Below, piece by piece: positions 1-9,835 of a stretch of DNA of 64,000 bases. Position numbers and translations under genes: made by a program. The notes below the pieces were generated by a model. The model made no database searches and was not told the origin of the DNA. It saw only the letters and a program-made list of their open reading frames with translations. How positions within the stretch are numbered: the first letter of the stretch is position 1; each line of letters opens with the position of its first letter. Source of the DNA: an uncultured Paraglaciecola sp. (GTDB lineage Bacteria > Pseudomonadota > Gammaproteobacteria > Enterobacterales > Alteromonadaceae); the NCBI GenBank assembly GCA_947498355.1, contig CANMKA010000003.1, forward strand, positions 124,001 through 188,000, given 5' to 3'.

Positions 1-1
1 T

Positions 2-2290
2 GCCGCCGTGAATTTAATTGTCACAGGTGAAAAGGGGCAGGGGGGTAGCACCTTAACTATGCAGTTGGCGCGAGGCTTCTTTTTAACCCGAGAGAAAAAG
101 TACATTCGTAAGATCCGTGAGATCATCATTGCGGTGCACATAGAACAGTTGCTGTCTAAACCCGAAATTTTGCAGCTCTACATGAATAAGGTGGAATTAG
201 GCCACAGATCTTTTGGTTTTGGTGCTGCTGCACGGGTTTATTATGGTAAATCTTTAGATGAATTGTCTCTTGCTCAAATTGCCACTTTAGCGGGTTTGCC
301 TCAAGCGCCATCTGTATTAAACCCTATTAGTCGCCCCGAGCGCTCGGTAGCGAGACGCCGTATTGTGTTGTTACGCATGTTAGACGAGGGATACATTACG
401 AAAGCCGAGTTTGAGCAAGCGGCGTCAGCTGAGGTGACGGCTACAAAACACGGTGCAGAGATTGAGCTAGATGCGCCATATCTAGCTGATATTATTTACA
501 ATGAAATGGTTGAAACGTACGGCAAAGAAGAAGCAGAGACCGGCGGCTATCAAGTTTATGCAACCGTTAATTCAGACATGCAACAAGCGGCTCAACAGGC
601 GGTCAGGCGAAACTTACACGACTACGATGAACGACATGGTTATCGTGGCCCTGAAAAAATCCTTTGGGTTGAAGACGAATTACGACCTGCTGATGAAAAC
701 AACACAGCTTGGACTGAAGAGCAGATGTTAGAAGCCCTTACGCAACATCAGACGTATTCACCATTCGAACCAGCTGTAGTGGTTAAGGTTAACGAGCGCG
801 ATATTATTATTTTTAATCGTCAAGGCAAGTACAGCATCATTGATTGGGAAGGCTTAGACTGGGCAAGGGGATACATTAACGACAGCAAACAAGCCAAAGC
901 GCCTACTCAGGCCTCGGACATTGTTCAAGCCGGCGCTTTGGTGCTCATCCGTAAACGGCCTGAAGATGGACATTGGCAGCTTTCTCAATTTCCAGAGGCC
1001 AGCAGTGCATTTGTTGCCCTTGACCCCAAAAATGGCGCAGCTCAAGCCATCATTGGTGGTTATAGTTTTTATCAAAGTCAATTCAACCGAGCGACTCAGG
1101 CCAAACGGCAAGTGGGCTCTAACATCAAGCCTTTCATTTACTCGGCTGCCCTTGAAAACGGCATGACCCTCGCCAGCCTAATTAACGATGCGCCCATTAC
1201 TCAATGGCAAGCAGGCTCGGGCAATGCTTGGCGTCCGGCAAATTCGCCGCCTGTGTATAACGGCCCATTACGTATGCGGGTAGCGTTGGCTAAATCAAAA
1301 AACGTCGTGTCGGTTCGCTTGTTGCGATCAGTCGGGATAGACAAAGTGGTTGATCACTTGTCTAAATTCGGTTTTGATAAATCTGAGCTGCCTAAAGACG
1401 AAACCATTTCGCTTGGCTCTAGCTCTCATACTCCTCTGGAGATTGCGACCGGCATGGCGGTCATCGCCAATGGTGGATTTTTGGTCCAGCCTCACTTTAT
1501 TCAACGCATCGAAGATGAATATGGCGATTTAGTTTGGCAAGCTGATCCTGTACACGCCTGTGACCCATGTCTGCCTGAGCCTAAGACCATTGAGCCAATT
1601 GATGAAAATGACATAGAAGCCCTGCTAGCCGCAGAGTTTGCTAGCAACAACCAAATACAAGCTTCAGAGGCTCAACCCGTACGCTCAGCCCCCAGAGTAA
1701 TTAGCCAAGAAAACGCTTACTTAGTTGCTGAAATGATGCGCTCTGCGGTTCAGATTAATGGCCATTGGGACAATCGAGGGACGGGTTGGCGCACAGCTTT
1801 ACTATTAAAACGCGATGATGTTGCGGGTAAAACCGGTACAACTAACGATGTTCGAGATACCTGGTTTAGTGGCTTTACTCCAGACTTGGTTGGTACGGCA
1901 TGGGTTGGATTTGACGACAACAACAGGCGACTCGGAAAAGTGTCAGCCAATCGCAACTTAGTGAATAAAAACCCTACTAAATTTAATTATATTGGCAATG
2001 CAATGATAGGTACTGAAGCCGGCGCGCTGGCGGCGCAACCCGCTTGGATAAGGTTTATGCAATATGCATTACACGATACGCCTTCTCATCCATTGCCCAT
2101 GCCAACGGATTTGGTCACTATGCGTATTGATAAAAGCACAGGCAAACTAACAGACAGAACAGATAAAACATCGATGTTTGAGTACTTTATTCGTGGCACT
2201 GAACCAGCCGAGTATGTAACTGCCGAAGAAATACTCGAAGTGAGTGGTAGTGATGGTACTTCGGGGCATCAGTTTGAGGATATTTTCTAA
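2..2290 (+). CDS. mrcA: Penicillin-binding protein 1A, 5'-truncated by the window edge
   Basis: Bifunctional peptidoglycan glycosyltransferase/transpeptidase that builds and cross-links murein at the inner membrane. The frame is already open at the first base, so the N-terminal membrane anchor and the GT51 catalytic Glu region (about 100 residues of a roughly 850-residue family) lie outside the window. What remains starts in the second GT51 motif region (GQGGSTLTMQLAR). It continues through an OB-like insert to the transpeptidase domain, with SNIK (Ser371 and Lys374 counted from the GTG at position 8), SKN and KTGTT (DNA about 1828-1842). Similarity to PBP1A extends to the C-terminal EYFIRGTEP segment. 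The GTG at position 8 is internal, not the start. Identity is secure; only the 5' end is missing. Confidence 0.95.
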   Translation, partial: AAVNLIVTGEKGQGGSTLTMQLARGFFLTREKKYIRKIREIIIAVHIEQLLSKPEILQLYMNKVELGHRSFGFGAAARVYYGKSLDELSLAQIATLAGLPQAPSVLNPISRPERSVARRRIVLLRMLDEGYITKAEFEQAASAEVTATKHGAEIELDAPYLADIIYNEMVETYGKEEAETGGYQVYATVNSDMQQAAQQAVRRNLHDYDERHGYRGPEKILWVEDELRPADENNTAWTEEQMLEALTQHQTYSPFEPAVVVKVNERDIIIFNRQGKYSIIDWEGLDWARGYINDSKQAKAPTQASDIVQAGALVLIRKRPEDGHWQLSQFPEASSAFVALDPKNGAAQAIIGGYSFYQSQFNRATQAKRQVGSNIKPFIYSAALENGMTLASLINDAPITQWQAGSGNAWRPANSPPVYNGPLRMRVALAKSKNVVSVRLLRSVGIDKVVDHLSKFGFDKSELPKDETISLGSSSHTPLEIATGMAVIANGGFLVQPHFIQRIEDEYGDLVWQADPVHACDPCLPEPKTIEPIDENDIEALLAAEFASNNQIQASEAQPVRSAPRVISQENAYLVAEMMRSAVQINGHWDNRGTGWRTALLLKRDDVAGKTGTTNDVRDTWFSGFTPDLVGTAWVGFDDNNRRLGKVSANRNLVNKNPTKFNYIGNAMIGTEAGALAAQPAWIRFMQYALHDTPSHPLPMPTDLVTMRIDKSTGKLTDRTDKTSMFEYFIRGTEPAEYVTAEEILEVSGSDGTSGHQFEDIF

Positions 2291-2524
2291 CTAGCGGGTG
2301 CGTGTTGATTTTTTTAGTATATTCTTGAAATGATTCAGCTCGGATTTGTAAAAGTAAAGGTGACACAATCGGCAATCAGTATCTGTTGCCTAACATAAAT
2401 TTTGTTGGCTTTAATAACGCATTAGCAGTGAATAGATAGAAACCCATATTCAGTGTGTAGTTCAAACAATAAATAAAATCGGCCCTTAACCAGTGTTCAA
2501 AATGGGTATGACGTAAAGGATAGT

Positions 2525-4225
2525 ATGACCATGACCAAATCAGCGGCACAAAAAACATTGTATATTCCCCACTCAGGTCCATCGTTATTGGAGATGCCCT
2601 TGCTTAACAAGGGTAGTGCCTTCAGTGCAGAGGAGCGGTCGCACTTTAATTTGACCGGGTTATTGCCGCCTCGCTATGAGTCTATCGAAGAACAAGTCGA
2701 ACGAGCCTACATGCAATACTCCAGTTTTGCTGAGCCGATCAACAAACATATATATTTGCGGGCGATTCAAGACACCAACGAAACCTTATTTTATCGCTTA
2801 ATCAATGCGCATATTAACGAGATGATGCCAATCATCTATACCCCAACTGTGGGGGATGCGTGTATGCAGTTCTCAGATATCTATCGTAGCTCAAGAGGCT
2901 TGTTTATTTCCTATTCTGAGCGCCATCAAATGGATGATATTTTACGAAACGTAACCAAGCGTAAGGTAAAAGTCATAGTGGTGACTGATGGTGAGCGAAT
3001 TTTAGGGTTGGGCGATCAAGGGATCGGCGGCATGGGGATCCCGATTGGTAAGCTATCTTTGTATACCGCATGTGGGGGGATAAGCTCAGCCTATACCTTG
3101 CCTGTGATGTTAGATGTTGGAACCAATAACGAAAAACTCCTAGCCGACCCTATGTACATGGGAGCGAGGCATAAACGCATTGGTCAAGCTGAATACGACG
3201 AGTTTGTTGATATGTTCGTAAAGGCTGTATATCGCCGCTGGCCCGAGTTATTGTTGCAGTTTGAAGACTTTGCGCAGCCCAATGCTATGCCGCTGTTGGA
3301 GCGTTATCGCGACAAATATTGTTGCTTCAATGACGATATCCAAGGCACAGCCGCGGTTACAGTAGGGACAGTTTTAGCTGCATGCAAAAGCAAAGGCACC
3401 CGCTTGAGTGAACAAAATGTGGTGTTTGTAGGAGCAGGGTCTGCTGGATGTGGTATTGCAGAACAAGTGATCATGCAAATGTGTCGAGAAGGGATCTCTG
3501 AAGAACAAGCGCGCAGCCAAGTATTTATGGTCGGCCGCTACGGCCTGCTCACCCAAGACACACCAAACTTACGTAGTTTTCAACAAAAGTTGATTCAACC
3601 TGCTAGTAAGTTAGAGGGCTGGGAATATCAAGATTCTATGCCTTCGTTACTCGAGGTGATCAACAACAGTAAAGCGGATGTGCTGGTGGGTGTATCTGGG
3701 CAAGCTGGTTTGTTTACTGAAGCTGTAGTCAAAGCCATGAAAGCTCAGTCTGATGCCCCGATTATCTTCCCTTTAAGTAACCCGTCTAGACAGGTCGAAG
3801 CGCACCCAGAGGATATTATTAATTGGACTGAAGGTACGGCGATTGTTGCCACTGGCAGCCCATTTCAGCCAGTCGAATACAAAGGGCAATCTTTCCCTAT
3901 TGCACAATGTAACAACAGTTATATCTTCCCAGGAGTGGGTTTAGGGGTGTTAGCGTCTAAAGCCAAGCTAATTAGTGATGAGATGTTAATGGCATCAAGC
4001 GAAACCTTAGCAAATGCTTCACCACTTGCGAGTACAGGTAAAGGACAGTTGTTGCCGTGTTTAAATGAAATTGCGCAGTTAAGTAAAGAAATTGCATTTC
4101 AAGTGGCAAAAGTAGCTATCGAACAAAAGCTGTCTTTGCCCATGACCGATGAGCAACTACAACAAAGCATAGATAAAAACTTCTGGGAGCCAGAGTACCG
4201 ACCTTACAAACGCGTGAGCGTCTAG
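2525..4225 (+). CDS. maeA: NAD-dependent malic enzyme (malate dehydrogenase, decarboxylating)
   Basis: Cytoplasmic enzyme converting malate plus NAD+ to pyruvate, CO2 and NADH, linking the TCA cycle to pyruvate. At 566 residues it matches the SfcA/MaeA type (about 565). The malic N-domain carries the signature [10 protein letters not shown] with the catalytic Tyr at 105. The metal-binding FEDFAQPNA segment and [11 protein letters not shown] follow, then a Rossmann motif [12 protein letters not shown] near residue 303. An AAAGGA box at 2515-2520 sits 4 nt before ATG 2525 and 10 nt before a second in-frame ATG at 2531, so either start is possible. It stands alone, with a hairpin after the stop. 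The NAD rather than NADP preference is inferred from the subfamily. Confidence 0.95.
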   Translation: MTMTKSAAQKTLYIPHSGPSLLEMPLLNKGSAFSAEERSHFNLTGLLPPRYESIEEQVERAYMQYSSFAEPINKHIYLRAIQDTNETLFYRLINAHINEMMPIIYTPTVGDACMQFSDIYRSSRGLFISYSERHQMDDILRNVTKRKVKVIVVTDGERILGLGDQGIGGMGIPIGKLSLYTACGGISSAYTLPVMLDVGTNNEKLLADPMYMGARHKRIGQAEYDEFVDMFVKAVYRRWPELLLQFEDFAQPNAMPLLERYRDKYCCFNDDIQGTAAVTVGTVLAACKSKGTRLSEQNVVFVGAGSAGCGIAEQVIMQMCREGISEEQARSQVFMVGRYGLLTQDTPNLRSFQQKLIQPASKLEGWEYQDSMPSLLEVINNSKADVLVGVSGQAGLFTEAVVKAMKAQSDAPIIFPLSNPSRQVEAHPEDIINWTEGTAIVATGSPFQPVEYKGQSFPIAQCNNSYIFPGVGLGVLASKAKLISDEMLMASSETLANASPLASTGKGQLLPCLNEIAQLSKEIAFQVAKVAIEQKLSLPMTDEQLQQSIDKNFWEPEYRPYKRVSV

Positions 4226-4250
4226 GGCTAGGCTAAGACTTCTGAGTCTG

Positions 4251-4280
4251 AGCAGAGGTAACAGCCTTGTTGCCTCTGCT
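4251..4280 (+). terminator. Hairpin downstream of maeA, probable terminator without a clear T-tract
   Basis: AGCAGAGGTAACA (4251-4263) pairs with TGTTGCCTCTGCT (4268-4280) around a GCCT loop, giving 13 pairs with one G-U. It lies 25 bases after the maeA stop. No run of T follows, so an intrinsic terminator role is likely but not certain. Confidence 0.5.
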
Positions 4281-4641
4281 TAAAGGATATCTTAGACCAA
4301 TAAACCAAAAGAGAGGGTGACGAGCCTCTAGATAATCTTCCCATTCAATTTTGTACTTGTCTATCCTTAGCTCGATTAAAGGATAATGTTTGATAAGCAG
4401 TTACACAAAATCTGTTGCAGGGTCAAATCAAGATTGAGTCCTATGTCACTCTCATTTTTAGGTATTTTACTGAAATGACACAGACTTTTGAATACTACCG
4501 ATGCGAAAATCACTAAAGGCTACAAATTAACTATTGACGCCATAGTCTCTTGTTATGTTGTATGATCTTAAAACAACCTTGTCGCATTAATTTTATTTCC
4601 CTAAAGGTATGAGTTTTAAGATTCATTGAAAGTAGGTTATC
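4281..4641. other. Intergenic stretch without a recognisable gene
   Basis: About 360 AT-rich bases between the maeA hairpin and the minus-strand zinc-ribbon gene. No ORF with a convincing start, no tRNA and no strong dyad were seen. Confidence 0.5.
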
Positions 4642-4839
4642 TCAGTTCGTGAGATGGTAGTAGGTAAATATTACCACCCAACACAAAAAAGCAATTGCGA
4701 ATAAAGCTAAAAAACCTTTCCCTCTTCCACTTGAAACATGGGCACCACATACCGGGCATTTGTAATGCGAGTAGTTGTTCTGCACCTTAATTTCAATAGG
4801 GCTAATAGCACATCCACATTTCTTACACTTCAGAGTCAC
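4642..4839 (-). CDS. Small zinc-ribbon protein with a C-terminal membrane helix
   Basis: A 65-residue protein. Two CxxC pairs (CKKC near residues 5-8 and CPVC near 28-31) are spaced like a zinc ribbon. A short basic/glycine linker (SSGRGKG) is followed by one hydrophobic helix of about 18 residues (FLALFAIAFLCWVVIFTYY) reaching almost to the C-terminus. The topology predicted from this is a cytoplasmic zinc-binding head on a tail anchor. It is a single gene in a poorly conserved region next to an integrase remnant. I do not recognise a named family. A role in protein-protein or nucleic-acid contact at the membrane would be a guess. Confidence 0.7.
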   Translation of the reverse strand: MTLKCKKCGCAISPIEIKVQNNYSHYKCPVCGAHVSSGRGKGFLALFAIAFLCWVVIFTYYHLTN

Positions 4840-5043
4840 TTTAGTTTTCCTGCAACATAACAGTATTAATCTTTCCGTGTTTGTAGATATATCTTTCTTA
4901 ACACAATATTTAACTGCTTGTATAGCTTAGAGTTTAATAATTTCAAAGTATCATCAAAAACAGAAGTACGGACTTTTTCCAAAAACTTGCTGTTAGGATA
5001 GAATCAGACCACAACTGTATAAATAAACAGAATATTAATTTCA

Positions 5044-5394
5044 GTGATATTTATGAAAAAATCTCCTTTTATTGAGTCTATGCGTACAGTCATGCGCACC
5101 AAACGCTATAATCTAAAAACAGAAAAAGCTTACTTACACTGGATACGGCGGTTTATTTTTTTCAATGGCAAGCGGCACTCACAAGAAATGGCTGAATTAG
5201 AGGTAGAACAGTTTTTAACGTATCTGGCGATAACCAAAAAAGTCTCACCAAGCACGCAAAATCAAGCCAATTGGTGGTTGACCACTACAGTATAATCGAT
5301 TGAAGAGGTCAAAAAAGTACTTGAGCAAATCAATCCGAACTATTATCTGGTGGCAAGTTTACTTTATGGTAGTGGCCTCCCTTCCAATACTTGA
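5044..5394 (+). pseudogene. Remnant of an integron-type tyrosine recombinase (IntI-like)
   Basis: The first 75 or so codons encode the N-terminal SAM-like DNA-binding domain typical of chromosomal integron integrases: the KKSPFIESMRTVMRTKRY start, the YLHWIRRFI motif and VEQFLTYLA. After KVSPSTQNQ the frame runs into unrelated residues and stops at 5293-5295. In the same frame just after that stop, codons 5296-5376 resume integrase-like sequence (EEVKKVLEQINP, then YYLVASLLYGSGL). A segment of about 45 residues between the two blocks is therefore missing, and the catalytic domain ends at GSGL, before all the Arg-His-Arg-Tyr active-site motifs. It cannot be an active recombinase. No intact copy and no attC array were recognised nearby. 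Confidence 0.8.
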
Positions 5395-5399
5395 GGTTT

Positions 5400-5830
5400 G
5401 TTTGTGTCTGCTCTTCTTGCCCCTATTCACTATTTACTATCTCCTTCGTTTTTCTCTGTGCGCTCCGTGTCCTCTGTGGTTCAACTTCTTGGCTTTTGTC
5501 TTAACTGCTTAAAGATTGGATTCCAGATCAAAAGACCTCTGGAATGACGGGAATAGAGGCTGTTGATTTTCGCAGCTGGAAGACGGGACTGGTGGTTTGC
5601 TTGTCTCTGCTCTTCCTAGCCCCTAGCTACTATCCACTGCTCTTGAATGCTTTCCCTCTGTGAACTCTGTGCACTTTGTGGTTGAACATCTTGGCTTTTG
5701 TTTTTAACTGCTTCATAGATTGGATTCCAGATCAAAAAGACCTCTGGAATGACGAGGTTTAGGGCTGTTGGTCTTTCACTGCTTTTTCTCTTTTGCCCCT
5801 ATCTACTTCCCGCTGCTCTTATCCATGCTT
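5400..5830. repeat. Imperfect tandem repeat of about 200 bp (two copies plus a partial third)
   Basis: Unit A (about 5400-5560) and unit B (about 5604-5765) share, in the same order, a CTGCTCTTC..GCCCCTA block, a CTCTGTG-rich block, CTTGGCTTTTGT..TTAACTGCTT, and a dyad with GATTGGATTCCAGATC and CCTCTGGAATGACG. A partial third copy (about 5770-5830) keeps only the GCCCCTA..GCTGCTCTT part. The dyads (ATTCCAGA/TCTGGAAT) lie at 5520-5545 and 5724-5750, 204-205 bases apart. The array starts right where the broken integrase ends. It looks like non-coding repetitive DNA; short ORFs in it are not credible. Confidence 0.75.
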
Positions 5831-6301
5831 GCAAATACGCCCCCTCTAATATTTGTAAATTTGGCGGTTGGAGCGAAGGTTTAGGTTAGTTTGTTCATCC
5901 ATGGTGTTGTCTCTTGCCTCAGTCTCGTCAAAGCCAAATCAGCCTTGCAGGACGTATCTAGCTGCTTCAAGTTGTAATACTGCCTAACGCCGTCACGTCA
6001 TTTTTCATATTCTCACGTGTAGTTTGTGACAGCTTAAGTAGTCAATTTCTTTCAACCACCGCATTATCCCAACAAGCCCCTATATCCTATACTGGCTCTG
6101 TTTAATTAAAGCAGTTCATTTATAATTGAACGAAAAAATTCGGGTAAGTTTGGTCGACCTTTACATGATGAGCTTTGTGATTTTTATGGCAGGCAAGAGA
6201 TGATTATATTTCGGGAACACTGTTTGCTCGAATATGAAAAGGAGTGGGGGAGAAAAGGATAAATAGTACTCACCCATGTCTTTGGCAACGGGTTGTTTTG
6301 T
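5831..6301. other. Intergenic stretch without a recognisable gene
   Basis: About 470 bases between the tandem repeats and the RNase P RNA gene. I see no ORF with codon usage like the neighbours and no tRNA or strong terminator. Confidence 0.5.
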
Positions 6302-6330
6302 TTGTATCCTTGGGTAAACCTGCGTAGAAT
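6302..6330 (+). promoter_or_regulatory. Candidate promoter for rnpB
   Basis: A TAGAAT hexamer (6325-6330) lies 9 bases before the predicted RNA 5' end. A weak TTGTAT sits 17 bases further upstream. The position fits a sigma-70 promoter but the -35 match is poor. Confidence 0.35.
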
Positions 6331-6338
6331 CCGCCACC

Positions 6339-6700
<362 letters not shown>

Positions 6701-6702
6701 TT

Positions 6703-7030
6703 TTATTGCCTCATTTAAAAATTTATACAGATTGGTATAAAACCAGCCTTTTCGTTTACTCTATTTTCTTTGGCTAGTCTGCGTGGCCACTTATTTATGC
6801 CGATTTTTATTACTTGTAAGGTGGGTAATACACGCCATTTTATGATTTGATAAAAACGTGACAATCTTTAGATTTATAAGCCGCTACAATTCTGTCTAAA
6901 TCGTATCCCTAGCTATCCTGAATGCAGGATAAATAAAAAAGTTTGAGCGCAAGACCTTACCTCTGCTTTCCCTATAAACAAACAATGGCTTAAGATAGGA
7001 GGGTATCGACAACCATGCACCCATGAGGTA
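6703..7030. other. Intergenic stretch between rnpB and the hybrid kinase gene
   Basis: No gene seen. It contains TACAGATTGGTATAA near 6726, whose reverse complement shares TACCAATCTGTA with the intergenic segment near 39445. This suggests a short dispersed repeat. The last part probably holds the promoter for the kinase. Confidence 0.4.
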
Positions 7031-9688
7031 ATGAACTTATGGGGCGAACTTGAGCTTAATCTGGACATACTTACTGACATGAAAGACAACCCATTACTTG
7101 TTTGGACTCCCCTTCTTAGAAAAATCTTCCTGTTGGTTGTGAGTTTGTTCACCATAGTGTTCGCTTTAACCTTATTGAGTATTTATCAAGCCGCATACAA
7201 TCAAGCCGAGCGCGAGTTCTTATCTCGCTTGAATGTGGGTAAAAACGTATTTATGAATGAAGTGCGCTTGGCCAAACAGCATTTGGACTCAAGTGTCGAG
7301 ACAATCGCAAAAGATTGGGCTCTTCGTAGCGCCATAGGTCAAGGAGAAGACACTAAGTCAATACGCAGTGTGTTGTTTAATCATGGGCAGCGAATCAATG
7401 CAGATATAGCAGTAGTCGTGAACAAAGAGTTTGAATTAATTGCTCAGTTTGGCGGTGAAGATGTAACAGTAGTGTCTGCCTTAGCCAAGAGTTTAGATAA
7501 AACCCAGCAAAACCAACCTTGGATGGCCATGATCGGGGACGCGCCTTTTATTGTGTCTGCTGAGCCCATCCGCGCGCCAGCTACAATCGGTTGGCTATTG
7601 GTGGGTAAAAAGCTTAATTTACCTTTTGTCGAACGGATTAAAACACTGATATCCCTAGATATTAACTTACTGGTTTTAAAGCCAAAGCATACTTTGATTG
7701 CCTTATCTACCGAGCAAAATACCAGCATGATTGAGCAGGAACTGCGAGATGTGGCAGGAGACTTTATCGCTAAAGGCGGTATGGCAATGATGCATTTCAC
7801 CCAAAACCAAAAATTTGCTGTTATGCCTTTTGACTTATTTACCAATCATCAACAGCAGTTTGTGGTAGTGCTTCAAGACTCTATGAGCGATTGGTTGAAG
7901 ACGCGTAATTTGTTCATGTTAGAGCTTGTCCCGTATTTTATTGCGGGGGTGTTGTTGGCGTTGCTAGGGTCGTTTTTGATTGCTAGAAGTATCACTCGAC
8001 CTGTTGGTCGCTTGTTAAAAGCCGCAAAATCTGTAGCTAGCGGGAATTATTCAGAGCAAATTAAGATCGCAGAAAAAAGTGAACTCGAAGAGCTGGCTCG
8101 AGAGTTTGGTAACATGCAACAAGCCGTAATGGAGCGTGAGCAAAAAATTAAAGACCAAACCGAAGAAATTCGGCAAACGAATACCGTCAAATATCAAGTT
8201 GAAATTGCCCAAAAAGAGCAACAGCTAGCGGCATCTGCAACCGAGGCAAAAAGCCGCTTCTTAGCAAATGTGAGTCACGAAATTCGCACCCCCTTAAATT
8301 CGATTATTGGCTATTCAGAAATCTTGAGCGATCCTGCTGCCAGCAAAGACGAAAAACGTAAAGCGACCTTAGCTGTGCATAATGGCGGCCAGTATCTTTT
8401 GAGTATTGTGAACGATGTGCTCGACTTAGCAAAAATTGAAGCAGGTAAAATTCAGTTAAATAAACAAGATACAGACTTAATAGAGTTGTTAGATGAAGTG
8501 AGTGCTTACGTTGAAGGTTTTGCTATAGAAAAGCACCTCAACTTTAAGCTCAAAGTACATTTCCCGTTGCCCAAAGAAGTGAATACGGATGCAACCAGAC
8601 TAAAACAGATACTGCTTAACTTGTGTAACAACGCGATTAAATTCACGGATACCGGCCGAGTAGATTTACAGGTACATCTAGATGCATTTCGTAAGCGGTT
8701 GATTTTTGTGGTGTCAGATACCGGACCAGGTATGAGCGATGAACAGCAACTTAGATTGTTTACGGCGTTTTCCCAGGGCAATCAATCGACCAGCAGAAAA
8801 TACGGCGGTACGGGCTTAGGTTTGTATATTAGTAAGCAGTTAACCGAAATGCTGGGTGGACACATAAAGGTTACAAGCCAAGTGGGAGATGGCAGTCAAT
8901 TTGCAGTTTATATGCCTTGGGTTGCGGCCGAAAGTTCTGAAGTGGTGACTAGCTACGAATCAGCTCAAGCAATTTTGAATCAAAAACGTCAGCCAAGTAT
9001 TGAGGTTCCGCAACTAGGCGCAAATATATTATGTGCAGACGACAATGAAGATAACCGTCAATTGGTGGCCTACTTAGTTAACAAAACAGGTGCGAGTTTA
9101 ACCTTAGCCGAAGATGGCGAGCAGGCATTAAAAATGGCTACTTCTCAAGTTTTTGATTTGATCTTGATGGATATGCAAATGCCAAACATGGATGGATTGC
9201 AGGCTACTAAAGAGATCATTGCTAGGGGCGTAACTACGCCTATTATTATGCTTACTGCTAATGTGGATAAGACCAGCAAGAACGACGTGCTTAAGGCAGG
9301 CGTTGCTGAGCACTTCTCTAAACCTATTGATACTCAAAGTTTTTATAAATTATTACACCGCTACTTAGCCGAAGACGTGATTCAAACTCGCAACCCAATT
9401 GATTCACCCCCTGCAGTTAAAAGTGAATTTGAGCAGTTAATCGACAATTACAAAAATAGTTTTTCAGAAAAACTGGTGGGCATTCAACAAGCGCGAGATG
9501 AAAAGGATTGGGTATTACTGAAAAAGCTAATGCACAACCTAAAGGGGTCGGCGGGAAGTTATGGTTTTCAAATTTTGAGTGAGTTAGCCGCTTTAGTCGA
9601 AGAACGTATTACAGAGGAAGACTACTCCGAAGCAGCAAAATACTTAGACGATTTGAAAGATTGTATGGAGGACCTTTCTGGAAAATAG
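7031..9688 (+). CDS. Membrane hybrid sensor histidine kinase (HAMP-HisKA-HATPase-REC-HPt)
   Basis: An 885-residue multistep phosphorelay kinase. A first membrane helix lies near residues 30-52, followed by a periplasmic sensor region of about 240 residues and a second helix near 298-318. HAMP, a short coiled coil and the HisKA domain follow, with the phospho-acceptor His416 in NVSHEIRTPLNS. HATPase has the N box (CNNAIKF), G1 (DTGPGM) and G2 (GGTGLGL). A receiver domain has Asp714 in LILMDMQMPNMDG, and a C-terminal HPt domain has His835 in MHNLKGSAGS. All phosphotransfer residues are intact. No partner regulator is adjacent. The GAGGT at 7025-7029 is almost touching ATG 7031; the next in-frame ATG (7079) lacks a ribosome-binding site, so the start is uncertain. 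The signal sensed is unknown. Confidence 0.92.
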   Translation: MNLWGELELNLDILTDMKDNPLLVWTPLLRKIFLLVVSLFTIVFALTLLSIYQAAYNQAEREFLSRLNVGKNVFMNEVRLAKQHLDSSVETIAKDWALRSAIGQGEDTKSIRSVLFNHGQRINADIAVVVNKEFELIAQFGGEDVTVVSALAKSLDKTQQNQPWMAMIGDAPFIVSAEPIRAPATIGWLLVGKKLNLPFVERIKTLISLDINLLVLKPKHTLIALSTEQNTSMIEQELRDVAGDFIAKGGMAMMHFTQNQKFAVMPFDLFTNHQQQFVVVLQDSMSDWLKTRNLFMLELVPYFIAGVLLALLGSFLIARSITRPVGRLLKAAKSVASGNYSEQIKIAEKSELEELAREFGNMQQAVMEREQKIKDQTEEIRQTNTVKYQVEIAQKEQQLAASATEAKSRFLANVSHEIRTPLNSIIGYSEILSDPAASKDEKRKATLAVHNGGQYLLSIVNDVLDLAKIEAGKIQLNKQDTDLIELLDEVSAYVEGFAIEKHLNFKLKVHFPLPKEVNTDATRLKQILLNLCNNAIKFTDTGRVDLQVHLDAFRKRLIFVVSDTGPGMSDEQQLRLFTAFSQGNQSTSRKYGGTGLGLYISKQLTEMLGGHIKVTSQVGDGSQFAVYMPWVAAESSEVVTSYESAQAILNQKRQPSIEVPQLGANILCADDNEDNRQLVAYLVNKTGASLTLAEDGEQALKMATSQVFDLILMDMQMPNMDGLQATKEIIARGVTTPIIMLTANVDKTSKNDVLKAGVAEHFSKPIDTQSFYKLLHRYLAEDVIQTRNPIDSPPAVKSEFEQLIDNYKNSFSEKLVGIQQARDEKDWVLLKKLMHNLKGSAGSYGFQILSELAALVEERITEEDYSEAAKYLDDLKDCMEDLSGK

Positions 9689-9835
9689 TGGTTTATTGAA
9701 AATGGATCACTTTTTGGGGCGGTTTTTTTAGATTTTTTTGTGTAGTTTGGCTGCAAAGTAATTATTAGCTAGAGTTATCTTGTATACTCAGCAAAAAAAA
9801 ATAGGCTTAGTGCTTAAACTACACGGCTGTCAATT

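Noticed and set aside
5300..5512. A 70-residue hydrophobic ORF
   Set aside because: Falls in the integrase remnant and tandem repeat; hydrophobicity comes from T-rich repeat DNA.
7444..7845. A 133-residue antisense ORF in the hybrid kinase
   Set aside because: Shadow of the kinase frame; no start signals.
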